From the NCBI GenBank assembly GCA_029817715.1, contig JARUPY010000088.1, forward strand, positions 1,240,001 through 1,304,000: DNA of 64,000 bases, read 5' to 3'. The stretch is from Melastoma dodecandrum. Its lineage: Eukaryota > Streptophyta > Magnoliopsida > Myrtales > Melastomataceae. The stretch's first letter is position 1. Each line of letters begins with the position of its first letter. The position numbers and the translations under genes are program-made. Of this stretch, positions 33,701-45,219 are shown piece after piece. A model generated the notes under the pieces. That model saw only the letters and a list, made by a program, of their open reading frames with translations, made no database searches and was not told the origin of the DNA.

Positions 33701-35658
33701 TTGTTTATTATAATCTGATAGGTATTGATCATTTCTCCCTTAGAGAATTTACATAGCCAAATCTTTGCGTTATCTTGTGATTTGTTGTTCTGTATCTCCG
33801 TTCACTATGTGGATTTTTCAGGATGTTGTAACTGATAATGAATTCGAGAAGAAACTTCTTTCGGATGTTATTCCACCAAATGACACGGGTGTTAGTTTCG
33901 ATGATATTGGGGCTTTGGAAAATGTGAAGGATACTTTGAAAGAATTGGTGATGCTTCCTCTCCAGAGGCCGGAATTGTTTACTAAAGGACAGTTAACCAA
34001 GGTTGTATCCAAATCCCGCAATCACCCCTCTTTGTCCTACTTGTGTGATTTGTTTGGCATAACCAGTTCATTGTGTTTTTTTGGTCAGCCATGCAAAGGA
34101 ATACTGTTATTTGGACCTCCTGGTACTGGCAAGACAATGCTTGCAAAAGCTGTGGCGACAGAGGCTGGGGCAAACTTCATCAACATTTCAATGTCAAGCA
34201 TATCATCAAAGGTGCTTTACGTTTCTTGTAATTTTATGGCTGGCATCCCGATCTGGTAGAACCTTTCTAGCTCCTCCTGATCAATAGACCAGGAAGAGAA
34301 GTCAGCGATCCATCTCTTCTTCCCTCCCGCCTCAACCGAGATAATATTTTGCTTGAAATTGAGTGATGCGTTCTAAATTTTTTGCAGTGGTTCGGGGAAG
34401 GGGAAAAGTATGTCAAAGCAGTCTTCTCACTTGCAAGCAAAATTGCTCCTAGTGTTATATTTATTGATGAGGTTAGTGTTATGCACATTCATTTAAAAGA
34501 TCTTCCTCATTGAGAAACCTTTTAACATTTCTGATACCGTAATGTTTGGATGCAAAGTGCTTCCCTTTCTCATTGTGCCTTTAATGTATGGATGTTGTTG
34601 ATTGCTTCAAATGGCTTAGGTTGATAGCATGCTCGGTAGAAGGGAGAATCCAGGAGAGCATGAAGCCATGCGAAAGATGAAAAATGAGTTCATGGTTAAT
34701 TGGGATGGTCTCCGAACAAAAGATAGAGAACGGGTTTTGGTGCTCGGTGCTACCAATAGACCTTTTGATCTGGATGAAGCTGTTATTAGGAGATTTCCAA
34801 GGAGGCAAGCACTTCCATTAAAATGTCTTAGCATTGTTGTATATTCTTTATTAGCTGAATTGTGATTAGTACATGTAGTTTGATGGTTAACAAAGGAGTG
34901 ATGCAGGTTGATGGTTAACTCACCTGATGCTTCAAATCGATCGAAGATACTCAAAGTCATACTGGCTAAAGAAGAAATGGCTTCAGATATTGACATAGAT
35001 GCAATTGCTGCTATGACAGAAGGGTTCTCTGGCAGTGATTTAAAGGTTGTTTTCCTTTTCTGGATTTTAGTGATGTGTTCCCACGTATCTTTTATGAGTT
35101 AATCTGTATTCTAATAACTAAATCTGGTCGCAGAATCTCTGCGTGAGTGCTGCACATTGCCCCATCAGAGAAATATTGGATAAGGAAAAGAAGGTTAGTA
35201 TGAGTCTGGCTTCATGTATGTTAGTGGCCATAAACCATACTTTTAGCCGGTTCAAAGAGAAGAAGTCGCAATGATCCATCTTTGAAGGGGTTCGCATATT
35301 ATTCTGATGCTTTTGGTGCCGACTTTCAGGAGAAGACGATGGCATTAGCCGAAAGCAGATCATTGCCTCCATTATACACCAGTGCAGATATTCGTCCTCT
35401 GAAGATGGATGATTTCAAGCATGCGCATGAACAGGTATGACTTGTCTATCAATATTTCTGACTACAGGCGCAAATTATGTAAGGCCTTCGAGGGCCAGTC
35501 TCTTGACCATGATCCCTTACTCCCGTAATTTCAACTACAAACAGGTATGCGCGAGTGTTTCATCAGAGTCCGTGACCACGAACGAAATGCTCCAGTGGAA
35601 CGAACTCTACGGGGAAGGCGGTTCGAGGAAGGCAGCGTCGCTCAGCTACTTCATGTAG
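27759..35658 (+). CDS. FHA-domain AAA-type ATPase (At1g02890/At4g02480-like)
   Basis: Large plant AAA ATPase with an N-terminal FHA domain; the precise role is unclear. 27 exons give 1225 residues. Exon starts: 27759, 28106, 28446, 29027, 29346, 29890, 30745, 30948, 31245, 31619, 31863, 32097, 32253, 32528, 32902, 33087, 33278, 33439, 33626, 33822, 34089, 34388, 34620, 34907, 35134, 35330, 35545. The N-terminus is basic and Ser/Pro-rich. The FHA domain covers about 118-210 ([19 protein letters not shown]). A linker has EAQSSPM and FPYYLSDSTKN. The single AAA module follows: [20 protein letters not shown], Walker A GPPGTGKT at 965-972, Walker B VIFIDE at 1020-1025 and the [17 protein letters not shown] stretch. 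It ends [16 protein letters not shown]. Four introns (3, 9, 13, 23) use GC donors. Exon 6 is taken to start at VFQQFDDN, from homology. Confidence 0.92.
29324..29338 (+). repeat. Poly-G run in intron 4 of the AAA ATPase gene
   Basis: About 14-15 consecutive G follow a T run and lie only 8 bases before the acceptor TTGCGCAG. This leaves no pyrimidine tract beside the acceptor. A run this long can also vary in length between individuals or be a sequencing artefact. Confidence 0.8.
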
Positions 35659-36159
35659 TGGGTTTTTGATTGATTTTCCTTATACATAATTGTGTATAAT
35701 ATAGTTTCATCGCCCTATCAACAAGTCCCAGGAATAAAAATGCACTCAGCACACATAATTAGAGAAGACGTGTGTTTGGTCTTTCACAGTTTTTAGTCGA
35801 TTTGGAGATGGTACGGTATGCTGGTCTTTGCCCTTATTGCTTCTTTTGCTCGACTTCCCCATCGTCGGTCTGCGTTTGTCGGATTGGTGGACTGATCACC
35901 TGCGCTGGCCGTGCTGCCGTAGCGGCCTGACTGTACATGTACATACCAAAGATCGTAGGTCAAGTAAATTTCACCATTTTACTTTACTTATTGCCTCAGC
36001 GCTTTCAGAAGAAACCATCGTCTTCTGCGGCAACTGGCAATTGGATGTAAAATAGCCGGGGATAAGGGGGTAAGATCGTAATTGACTAGTTAACGGTTGG
36101 GTATTATTTGATAAACCAGAAGCCTGAAAACCCTAAAACCCACAACGGCGGAGGGAGGA
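35659..36159. other. Spacer between the AAA ATPase and NOP16
   Basis: Holds the 3' UTR of the ATPase gene and the upstream region of NOP16, including a telo-box. No other gene is visible. Confidence 0.45.
36128..36136 (+). promoter_or_regulatory. Telo-box upstream of NOP16
   Basis: AAACCCTAA lies 24 bases before the NOP16 start codon. This element is typical of plant ribosomal-protein and ribosome-biogenesis genes, which agrees with the product. No TATA box is visible. Confidence 0.6.
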
Positions 36160-37050
36160 ATGGGGAGGTCGCGGAGGAAGTACAAGAAGTCGAGACCGAA
36201 GGTGAGGGTTGGCCTCCCGAGGAAGAACCCGAGGATCGTCAAGCCTTCCTTCAACCTCCACCCCAAGTTCATCCGCTCGTTCCTCCAACAACGGGACGAC
36301 TCCCCCGAGTGGGACGCCCAGGGAACAGTCATTCACAACTACAGCTCCTTTGGCGTCGCTTCCGATCCCAACCATCAGCTCGACGTCCGTCCCGGAGACG
36401 GTTTCGATGTCGATGCTGTCGACACCGGGAGCGACCTCGAGGAAGACGGTAGTTTTTTCCTTAACGTTCTCGGCGGTGTGACTCTGGCCGAGTTTTGATC
36501 AACGGATGTGTTGTTGTTGGAAGATGTAGTTGGTTGAGGTTGCTTGTGGTTGTGTGCGTTCATGCGCTGGGGTATTGTATTCGATGTCCATGTTAGTCGT
36601 AGGATGGCAAGGAAGTTTCGATCGCTTATTTGCTGATCTGCGATAGTCCTCTCTTCTTTAGAATCTCTGCCTCTGTTTTGTGAGTGCGGTAGAAGAAGTT
36701 GTTGGTTTTATCGTTGACGAGCTTCTCTGCTATTTAGATCTGAAAACTGCACTTGGAAAGAAAAGAAGAGACGGAAAGTCTGCATCCCTGCAACCGCTGA
36801 CTGCTATGCAAAGGGTGCACATAAGTCGGTTAGTCGAGAAATACGGGGATGATTGCCAGGTGAGTCATTAGTGCGCATGCTGATGTCATTGGCCTTTCCC
36901 TTTGCTTGATTATGAGCCTTTCCCATTTTTCAGAGGATGTTCATGGATACGAAGCTGAACAGCTTGCAACATTCTGTGGCAACTCTAGAGAAGCTGTGCA
37001 AAAGATTTCACATCTATGGAGATAAGAACCCGCTGATTGTATCAAGTTAA
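36160..37050 (+). CDS. NOP16: Nucleolar protein 16 (ribosome biogenesis)
   Basis: Nucleolar factor for assembly of the 60S ribosomal subunit. Three exons, 36160-36448, 36738-36859 and 36934-37050, give 175 residues and close in frame. The highly basic N-terminus MGRSRRKYKKSRPKVRVGLP is characteristic of Nop16. It is followed by EWDAQGTVIHNYSSFGV, an acidic DTGSDLEED patch at the exon 1/2 junction, RRDGKSASLQPLTAMQRVHI and the C-terminal HSVATLEKLCKRFHIYGDK. Length is normal for the plant family. A telo-box sits just upstream. All introns are GT-AG. Confidence 0.93.
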
Positions 37051-37639
37051 GTGATTCGTTTTGGACAAATGCAAACTTATCCATTTTTACTTATGTGCTG
37101 TTTCCGCGCATATTCCTGGTTGCCACCATGCCATGACTGATTCTGGAATCCTGGCCAAGTGAATGCGCGCATGCTTGTCGATTTATTGACCTGTTTTTAT
37201 TTCTTGTGTATCAAAGAAAGCAATTGCTATGACTTTCCTTTGTTATTGTGGGTGGCAACTGTCAAACACTTATTTACAGTATGGGTATGAACTTGTTAGC
37301 CGTATCATCACAGCTACATCGGATGGTCCTTAATTCTATCATTTGTCCATATTGATGGTTGATCTTTTGTGGACAGACTATTCAAGGTAGATTCTCTTTG
37401 CATATAGCCGGTTTCCCTGTACATCGGCGAGGATTTGCTGGAAGACACGACTGACTCGATGAGCAAGCTCGTCCCATTGGATTCAGAAGCATTTTCTCCG
37501 AACGATGTGTATTTTTACATTTGTTTTATTGCATAAGCTAGGGAGTCTGGGGTTACTGGTTGGATACATTCAAACTATTTCTACACTTAGTCCACACTAA
37601 AATATTAACATGATATCCATAAAGACTTTATGTTCTCAT
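37051..37639. other. Spacer between NOP16 and the NLA-like pseudogene
   Basis: Mostly NOP16 3' UTR and AT-rich spacer. An isolated open stretch near 37407-37515 (LYIGEDLLEDTTDSMSKLV...) looks coding but has no start, no partner exons and no family I recognise. Confidence 0.4.
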
Positions 37640-38720
37640 GAAAGCTCGACGCTGGGATTCCCAGTGCTGTTTCGCCGATGAATGCGTTCTGCTCTTTCCC
37701 TCTTCATAGTCTCCTCCCAATGCCCTTGGCAGCTGCAAACAAACATCCGATTTGGATCTAGTAAGTTAGTACTAGTGTGTGAAGGAACTGGAGAGAGTTG
37801 GATGCAGTGATGAGTTCCTCCAAATGCACTGCACCTTCGTATACTTGACTGCGCATGTCAACATTTATTATTCAGCGGCATCTCACACTCGGTGTTGCAG
37901 TCACGTTATCGTAAGGCGATTCTTGGAATAAGAACAGTTAGAATTGAACAGAGGATTGAATGTGATACCTCTCGACACAAAGGGCACTTTTCCTTGTGTT
38001 CTGCAGCCTTCAGCCCGACAATCATCGTCATAGATGCAGCTGAGCAATTACATATGTAGCAGAATATGTGACCGCATGTGAGGGAGACTGGATCGAAAAC
38101 TGTATCCTGTTTCATTGAAGGGGATCACGTTAGTTCGCTAATGGGAACTGTCAACGGAATGGAAACAGCTCGATGTGTAATCAAGCGAACTACTCACCAG
38201 TCATGTGGAATGGGTAAGATCTACTTCCAACTTCACCAACCCGAGGACTTCTTCGCAAGAGAGCAATGGCTTGTTATTGTTGAATACGATCGAGCAGTCC
38301 TCGAAGAAGGGAGTAACCTTTCCAGAGTTTGCATTTGTCACACTCAGGCTAATGTGAAAGGCCACGAGCTTGCACAGCTATGGGGCCTTGAGGATTTCGA
38401 CATGCATACTCTGCGCCTGAGACTTGAATGCTTGCCCTTGTGTTGAAAAGATGAATTTATCACAAAAGAAAGAGGACATTCGAAGGCCACCTTGAAAACG
38501 AGGATTGGGTAATCGGGCGCCATTGACACTGAGTTTTCGTTAACAGACCTTGTCATACTTCTTCGGTATCTTCCGGATGGCTGACGGGTGGGAATGCCTT
38601 TCTTCTTATATTACCACATCGGATGGGAACTTTTGAGATTCCTGAAGCTGACGATGGGGAGTTGCTTCGGCTGGTGGCACATGTACTCCCCATACTTCTT
38701 GTAGAACTCAACTTTTTCTG
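37640..38720 (-). pseudogene. NLA/BAH1-like SPX-RING E3 ubiquitin ligase, pseudogene
   Basis: Intact relatives ubiquitinate phosphate and nitrate transporters at the plasma membrane. Pieces of the family lie in the right order on the minus strand. SPX start: EFYKKYGEYM...SFRNLK (about 38712-38640), without its ATG. SPX end: AIRKIPKKYDK (about 38585-38553). Middle exon: GQAFKSQAQSMHVEIL (about 38438-38195). RING exon: [19 protein letters not shown]...CPLCRE (38106-37969). Then VYEGAVHLEEL (about 37840) and HWEETMKRERAER...AKQHWESQ (about 37720-37645). The middle of the SPX domain is deleted. A TAG replaces the usual Trp after EILKAP. The CSIC zinc ligands are damaged, including a TGA, and the last exon has a frameshift. 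No functional protein can result. Confidence 0.9.
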
Positions 38721-39568
38721 AAACAAAAAGCCCACGAAAGCCTCTCTCCTCCAAAACAGCAGCTACAACAACTGACAGAACTGAAAAACACCGAGGGCAA
38801 GAAGAAGAAATCAACAGAAGATATTTTGATTGGACAAAGAAATGAGTTGGATATGAAGAAGATTGTGTTTGGAGTGGAGGAAAAAAAAAAGTAGAAGTGA
38901 GACAAAAGCAACAGGACTTAGTGTGTTGGTTATGATGATGAAGATGACATGATGAACTTATTGGCATCCCTCCCTTTTTTGAATTATTTTAGTTTGTATG
39001 ATAAATTTCTCAAATTATTTTGAATTTTTTCTTTTCAAAATGAACTTTAAATATTTACAAAGCTTGTCCCTTCTTTTGTTATACCTTTTGTGGTTATTCT
39101 TTGTCAATTTTTTTAATTGAGCCACATCTTATCCCATTACTGTGATTGCTTGATTGGTTCGATTGGTCAAGGGATAGATGGGTTTTCTTTTATATAATTC
39201 TTCCCCCTATTTTAAGATTTTATGTGGGTCATTTCCTAATTGGGTTTAATGGAGGATAAGATGATGATGATGATAAACACCTCCCACCACACTTTTGCTA
39301 GATCTGGTTGGTATGATCACATTAGTTAGAGATGACCCCAAACAACACCCCCCAATCCAACAAGATTTATGTGATGAAATGACATTATTCCCAAGTCACA
39401 CTTCCCACTTTGGAATCAGGAGTTCCACGCGCGAATTAAGAAAGGAACTTGTTGGCCTGGCTTAACTCAAGAGAGATATTCTTAATCAGCGAGTTGATCG
39501 GAGCATGTCCCTACGCTGCCCTCTGCAACGCGTTTCTTCTAGGGGAAATGGTGATCAGTGGTTCTTCT
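38721..39568. other. Intergenic, AT-rich
   Basis: Between the NLA-like pseudogene and the second Copia element. I see A/T runs and a short GAT repeat near 39260, but no gene. Confidence 0.45.
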
Positions 39569-41243
39569 TGTTAGAATAAGGGCGCAGCGGAAACAGAAAA
39601 ATCATAGATTTTTATACCCAAAATAAAAAAAACTTTGGTACGTATATTATATTGTAACAACATATAATAAAAATCTTACCCGGAATTTGTACCTTATAAT
39701 TTCCGGCGAAACGAAAACGTAATCACTCGAGAGTCCCACGTGACTCCTCTAGCGGTATCCACGCGCACACGATCACGAAGACCTCGATGATCCGGTAGGT
39801 GCTAGCCTCTTGGATCGACGAAGGAAAAACTCAAAAGCAATATTTCACTTATTTGAAAAAGAGTTTTTCCTTTTTTTTTTTGAAAGCCAAAAACTCATCA
39901 GCCCCCTCTTAGCTTGTCACGGTTTTATTTTTAAAGAAAAACAAATCTCTGGTGATCCTCCCTCCATCAATCTCCTTTTTCTTTTTGTAAAAGGCATTAA
40001 CAACAAAACGTGAATATCATTTATTGCCTTGATTGTGCTTTTAATGATCCTTTTGATTTTTCAAAAGGTAACGTAATGCTCAAACAACATTTTAAATTGA
40101 TTTATCATTATTATTATTTTTAACGTAACAAAATATTAAATCAATATAATCTAAAATATAACCGTGACAAAACTTATACAATTTTAATCAAATAAAATAT
40201 CTAGGATATAAAATTTAAGTGCTCATTTTATATCCTTTATTTAAAATAAATTGACCCGAATAAATCCATATTCGATCTCGGTCTATTTATTTGCTTTCGA
40301 TACTTAAGAATAAATTAATTATCCAATTAATTATAATTCTGAAATAATATTTAGCATCCACTAAATAATAAATGTTCGTGCCGACGTACTATGCGTGCGA
40401 CCCTCTAGATCCTAAACACGAAGGCAGTGTAAATCCATACACAAAATAAGGTAACCGTCTAGCAACAGCTTTTAGTCATCCAACGTGTCAGGGATTATAA
40501 ATCATAAACCACTATGAACCGATTACCGTGTAATTCAATCTCTTCATCTAACCGACATCCCAATTAATTTGGCGCAAAATACATCATCACCGAATTAATT
40601 GTTTTACTTGATTACCAAGATATAATAGACTATCTTGAATATAAAACATTCCTCCCATGGCCATGGATTTTAGAGTCACTAATATCTCTATCAAGTGGCC
40701 TAGATGTCAACTCTCTAATCCAAGAGAGCGATGAATCCTATATTGACTCAACACTATTCTCTCTACGCTTTGTCACACACCCAACAATCGTATTACTCAC
40801 AATCCGGTTAAAGACTGCTTTTAACGACGTCAAAGTGCGCAAACTCCACGCATAGAATAAATGAAGGTCTCAAGTCAAAAGATCAGTTACACTCGTCCAT
40901 AAAGAGGATTGACCAATGATGTTCAATATGTGGTATCCTCTTAATCGGGTCGTGTCCAGTATCCCTAATCTTAGGGTACCCCTAAGTATAACATGGATCA
41001 CTATCCCTTGGTCTATCTCGACCTCAGCTATACTTAGCGATGATCTAGATGTCCATGTCCCCTCTAAACATCTGTCCGATCACGGACTATTTCAGATTAA
41101 TATACTCAATAATCTGTGGGACTTTATCATTAATAATTTTACGTGCAGAAAAGTAAAATAATCAATGACAAATACTCGCCTTTATTAATTATTTATCCAC
41201 AAATACATTAAAGTGTCTTGGCACATACGTGCATACACTAACA
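39569..41243 (-). repeat. LTR A (3' LTR) of the second Copia element
   Basis: About 1675 bp, AT-rich. Small open frames inside are not genes; one near 40916 recurs in LTR B at 48083. It differs from LTR B by scattered substitutions and by a segment of about 24 bp near 40160 that LTR B lacks. Confidence 0.9.
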
Positions 41244-41257
41244 ATCTCCCACTTGCA

Positions 41258-44200
41258 CTATTGCCAAGCACTATGGACTCGAAGTCCTAGGCTCCTCACA
41301 TGGGTCTCATGTTTCTGCAGAGGTAAGGCCTTTGTGAGTGGGTCCGCGATATTCTCGCTCGTATCAACTCTGCTAACCAACACGTCACCCCTCTGAACAA
41401 TCTCTCGGAGGATGTGATATTTCCGCAGTACGTGCTTGGATCGTTGGTGAGACCTCGGCTCCTTGGCTTGCGCTATGGCTGCATTGTTGTCACAGTATAA
41501 TGTCACTGGGTCAATAATGCTCGGAACCACTTCAAGCTCCGCTATGAAGTTCTTGATCCATACAGCTTCCTTTGCCGCTTCGGAAGCTGCAATGTACTCG
41601 GACTCAGCTGTAGAATCTGCAACTGTCTCCTGCTTGGAACTCCTCCAACATACAGCTGCACCATTCAAGCAAAACACATAACCCTGCTGCGATTTCAGAT
41701 CATCCCGATCTGTCTGAAAACTAGCGTCAGTATATCCTCTGACAACTAACTCCTCATCTCCTCCATAAATTAAGAACATGTCCTTTGTTCTTCTAAGATA
41801 CTTGAGGATAGTCTTTACTGTAGTCCAATGACCCTCTCCAGGATCTGACTGATACCTATTTGTCATGCTCAAAGCATACGAGACATCGGGCCGAGTGCAA
41901 AACATGGCATACATAATGGACCCTATAGCCGAGGCATGAGGTGTTTTGCCCATCCTTCCTCTCTCCTCATGTGTCTTCAGACACATAGACTTGGAAAGAT
42001 GTACACCATGTGGCATTGGCAATAATCCTCTCTTGGAATCTTGCATGCTGAACCTATTCAGCACCTTGTCAATATACATATTTTGACTCAAACCCAGCAA
42101 CTTATTTTGTCTATCTCGGTATAATCTAATACCTATGACATAAGTCACTTCCCCAAGATCTTTCATAGAGAAACACTCTCCCAGCCAAGTCTTGGTAGAC
42201 TCTAGGCTAGGGATATCATTGCCTATCAGAAGTATATCATCAACATACAGCACTAGGAACGAAATCTTACTCCCACTAACCTTCTTGTAAACGCAAGGTT
42301 CCTCTGGATTCTTGACGTAGCCAAATTCTTTGACTGCTTCGTCAAATCGTAGATTCCAACTCCGAGATGCTTGCTTTAGCCCATAAATGGACCTCTTGAG
42401 CTTACATACTTTATCTGCATTCTTAGATGTAACGAAACCGGAAGGTTGTACCATAAATACTTCCTCCTGTAACTTTCCATTCAGAAAAGCGGTTTTTACA
42501 TCCATCTGCCAGATCTCGTAATCCTTGTAAGCTGTTATCGCAAGCAGAATTCTGATGGACTTAAGCATTGCAACCGGTGAAAATGTTTCATCATAGTCAA
42601 TTCCTTGACGTTGAGTGAAACCCTTGGCCACAAGTCTTCCTTTATAGGTACTTATATTCCCTTCCATGTCAATCTTCTTCTTGAAGATCCACTTGCACCC
42701 TATGGGTTTTACCCCAACTGGCGCATCAACCAACTCCCAAACTTGGTTGGTATACATAGAGTCCATCTCTGATTTCATGGCTTCTAGCCATTTCTCGGAA
42801 TCATTTGAAGCGATTGCTTCCTCATAAGTCGACGGTTCATCATCCTCGACGAGCAGTACTTCCCCATGTTGGGTTACTAGCCAACCATATCTATCAGGCT
42901 CTCGGTGTACTCTTGTCGACTTACGTTGATCTTGCGTTCCTTGAACACCTTCAGAAGTTGGAATCGCTTGTACATGTGGTACCGATTCGCTATCTAAATG
43001 TTCAGTTTCCAACCTATTTGTAGAGTCCGAAATTTCTTCAAGACTTACTTTACTCCCACTACTCTCTTTAGAAATAAATTCTCTTTCAAAGAAAGTAGCA
43101 TATCGAGCAACGATAACCTTGTGCTCGCTTGGGAGATAAAAGTAGTATCCCTTTGTTTCCTTGGGATAACCTATAAACGTACACTTGGTAGATCTTGCCG
43201 CAAGCTTATCAGAATTCTCATTCTTCACATAAGCATCACAGCCCCATATCTTAAGATAAGACAAGTTTGGTTTCTTCCCAAACCATACTTCATAAGGAGT
43301 CTTATCTACTGACTTGGTTGGAACTCGGTTAAGCATGTATGCTGCTGTTTCTAAGGCATAACCCCAAAATGACAACGGAAGACTTGCATGACTCATCATT
43401 GATCTAACCATGTCCATGAGTGTGCGATTCCTCCTTTCTGAAACACCATTCCACTCCGGTGTTCTAGGAGGTGTGAGTTGTGAAACGATCCCACACTCTT
43501 TTAGGTAATCAATGAATTCTTGGCTAAGATACTCGCCGCCTCGATCACTCCGAAGAGCTTTTATCTTCTGGCCTCGTTGATTCTCTACCTCGTTCTTGAA
43601 CTCTTTAAACTTTTCCAGAGTCTCAGACTTGTGCCTCATTAAGTAGACATATCCATATCTACTTAAATCATCGGTGAAAGTCACGAAGTAGGAATACGCT
43701 CCTCTGGCCTGAACTGGTAATGGTCCACACACATCACTATGTATGAGTTCTAGCAGTCCCTTGGCCCTTTCACCTGTCTTGGTAAAAGGTTTCTTGGTCA
43801 TTTTTCCTTGTAAACACGCTTCACTTGTATCTATGGGCTCTAACTCAAAAGAGTCCAAATACCCGTTACTCAGTAACCTTGCGATGCGTTTCTCGTTTAC
43901 ATGACCGAGTCTACAATGCCAGAGATATGTTAAGTTTGAGTCACGCGTTTTCTGTTTCTTCCCTTCAACACAATAAATCGGCTCATTCAAATTCAGAACG
44001 TACAAACCATTATTTAATGAACCATTTCCATAGAACATCCCATCCAAATAAAAGGAACACAACTTGTCCTTGAATTCAAATACAAATCCCTTAGCGTCTA
44101 AACACGACACCGAAATGATGTTCTTGGAAAAACTAGGAACGAAATAACAGTTCTCCAAATTTAAATCAAATCCACTGGGCAATTTTATTATATACGTCCC

Positions 44201-44293
44201 TACAGCTAATGCAGCAACTCTAGCTCCATTTGCCACTCGTAGGTCCATCTCGCCCTCGGACAGCCGTCTGCAAGACCCTGCAAGTTCGCACAA
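41258..44293 (-). pseudogene. Copia pol region (integrase, reverse transcriptase, RNase H), cut off from gag
   Basis: About 1000 codons are open without a stop, and the frame is lost at the protease. It shows a pre-integrase part ([13 protein letters not shown]), an integrase core from HSDVCGPL through LRSDRGGEY to [12 protein letters not shown], a reverse transcriptase with [11 protein letters not shown] (near 42240) and an RNase H with [11 protein letters not shown] and [12 protein letters not shown]. In the integrase HHCC motif, [12 protein letters not shown] appears to have Ser where the first Cys is usual, so a zinc ligand may be lost. The stop lies 14 bases before LTR A. The apparent Met at its beginning is not a true start. 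Confidence 0.85.
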
Positions 44294-45219
44294 ATGTGAG
44301 AACTACTTCCGGAGTCTATGACCCATGATGAAGAAACAGAAAGATTGCATTCAATCACAAAGACACCTGAAGCATCCGCTCCACTGGCATTCTTCTTCAT
44401 GAGTTGGAAGCAATTCTTCTTCCAATGGCCTTTCTTGCCACAATGAAAGCATATAGCTTCCTTCTCATCTGACTGGGGCACCTGCTGCCCTTTCTTAGGC
44501 TTCTTATGAGCTGGAGGTCCAGCGCGCTTAACTGCTTTAGCCTTGGGATTGAATTTCCCGGTGCCAGGACGCTTGTATGTCTTTCTGACCATCATTGCTC
44601 GTGGTGAAGGATTCACCTTCATGTCCTTCTCAGCAGTTTTCAGCATTGCCATCAAATCAGTCAAACTCTTCTCCATGCTGTTCATGTTGAAGTTCAACAC
44701 AAACTGAGAAAATGATGGTGGGAGTGAGGACAAAACCAGGTCAACTGCTAAGTCCTGGTCCAGCTTGGAACCCAAGCTCTCGAGCATCTCAATGTACCCT
44801 ATCATCTTGAGTACATGTGGCCCAACTGGGTTACCCTCCACCAGCATTGTTCGAAACAGTGCCCGAGAGGTCTCATACCTCTCAACTCTGGCACTCTCTT
44901 GGAAGAGCTCACGTAAGTGCTGATCAATCTCCCTAGCACTCATGTTCTCATGCTGCCTCTGTAACTCGGGAGACATAGAAGACAACATGATGCACTGAAC
45001 ATCTAGTGCATCATCCAAGTATTGACTGTAGTAAGACTGATCATCATCAGAAGCATCAGGTGCAGGTTCTTTAAGTGGTTCATCCTCCAGCACATAAATC
45101 TTTCTCTCGTGCCTTAGGACAATTTTCAGTATTCTATACCAATCTAGGTAGTTGGAACCGATGAGGATATTATTTTTCTCGAGAATACTTCGCAGCGAAA
45201 AGGTATTTGTATTTGCCAT
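44206..45219 (-). pseudogene. Copia gag and protease start, ending in a frameshift
   Basis: The ORF starts at 45219 with MANTNTFSLRSIL. It has a Gag domain to about residue 215, a basic linker, a zinc knuckle CFHCGKKGHWKKNC (CX2CX4HX4C) near residue 257 and the protease active site [12 protein letters not shown] near 300. Just after CANLQGL the reading frame changes and the pol sequence [15 protein letters not shown] continues in another frame (overlap 44206-44293). In this family gag-pol is normally one frame, so a single indel has probably inactivated the element. Programmed frameshifting is the less likely alternative. Confidence 0.85.
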
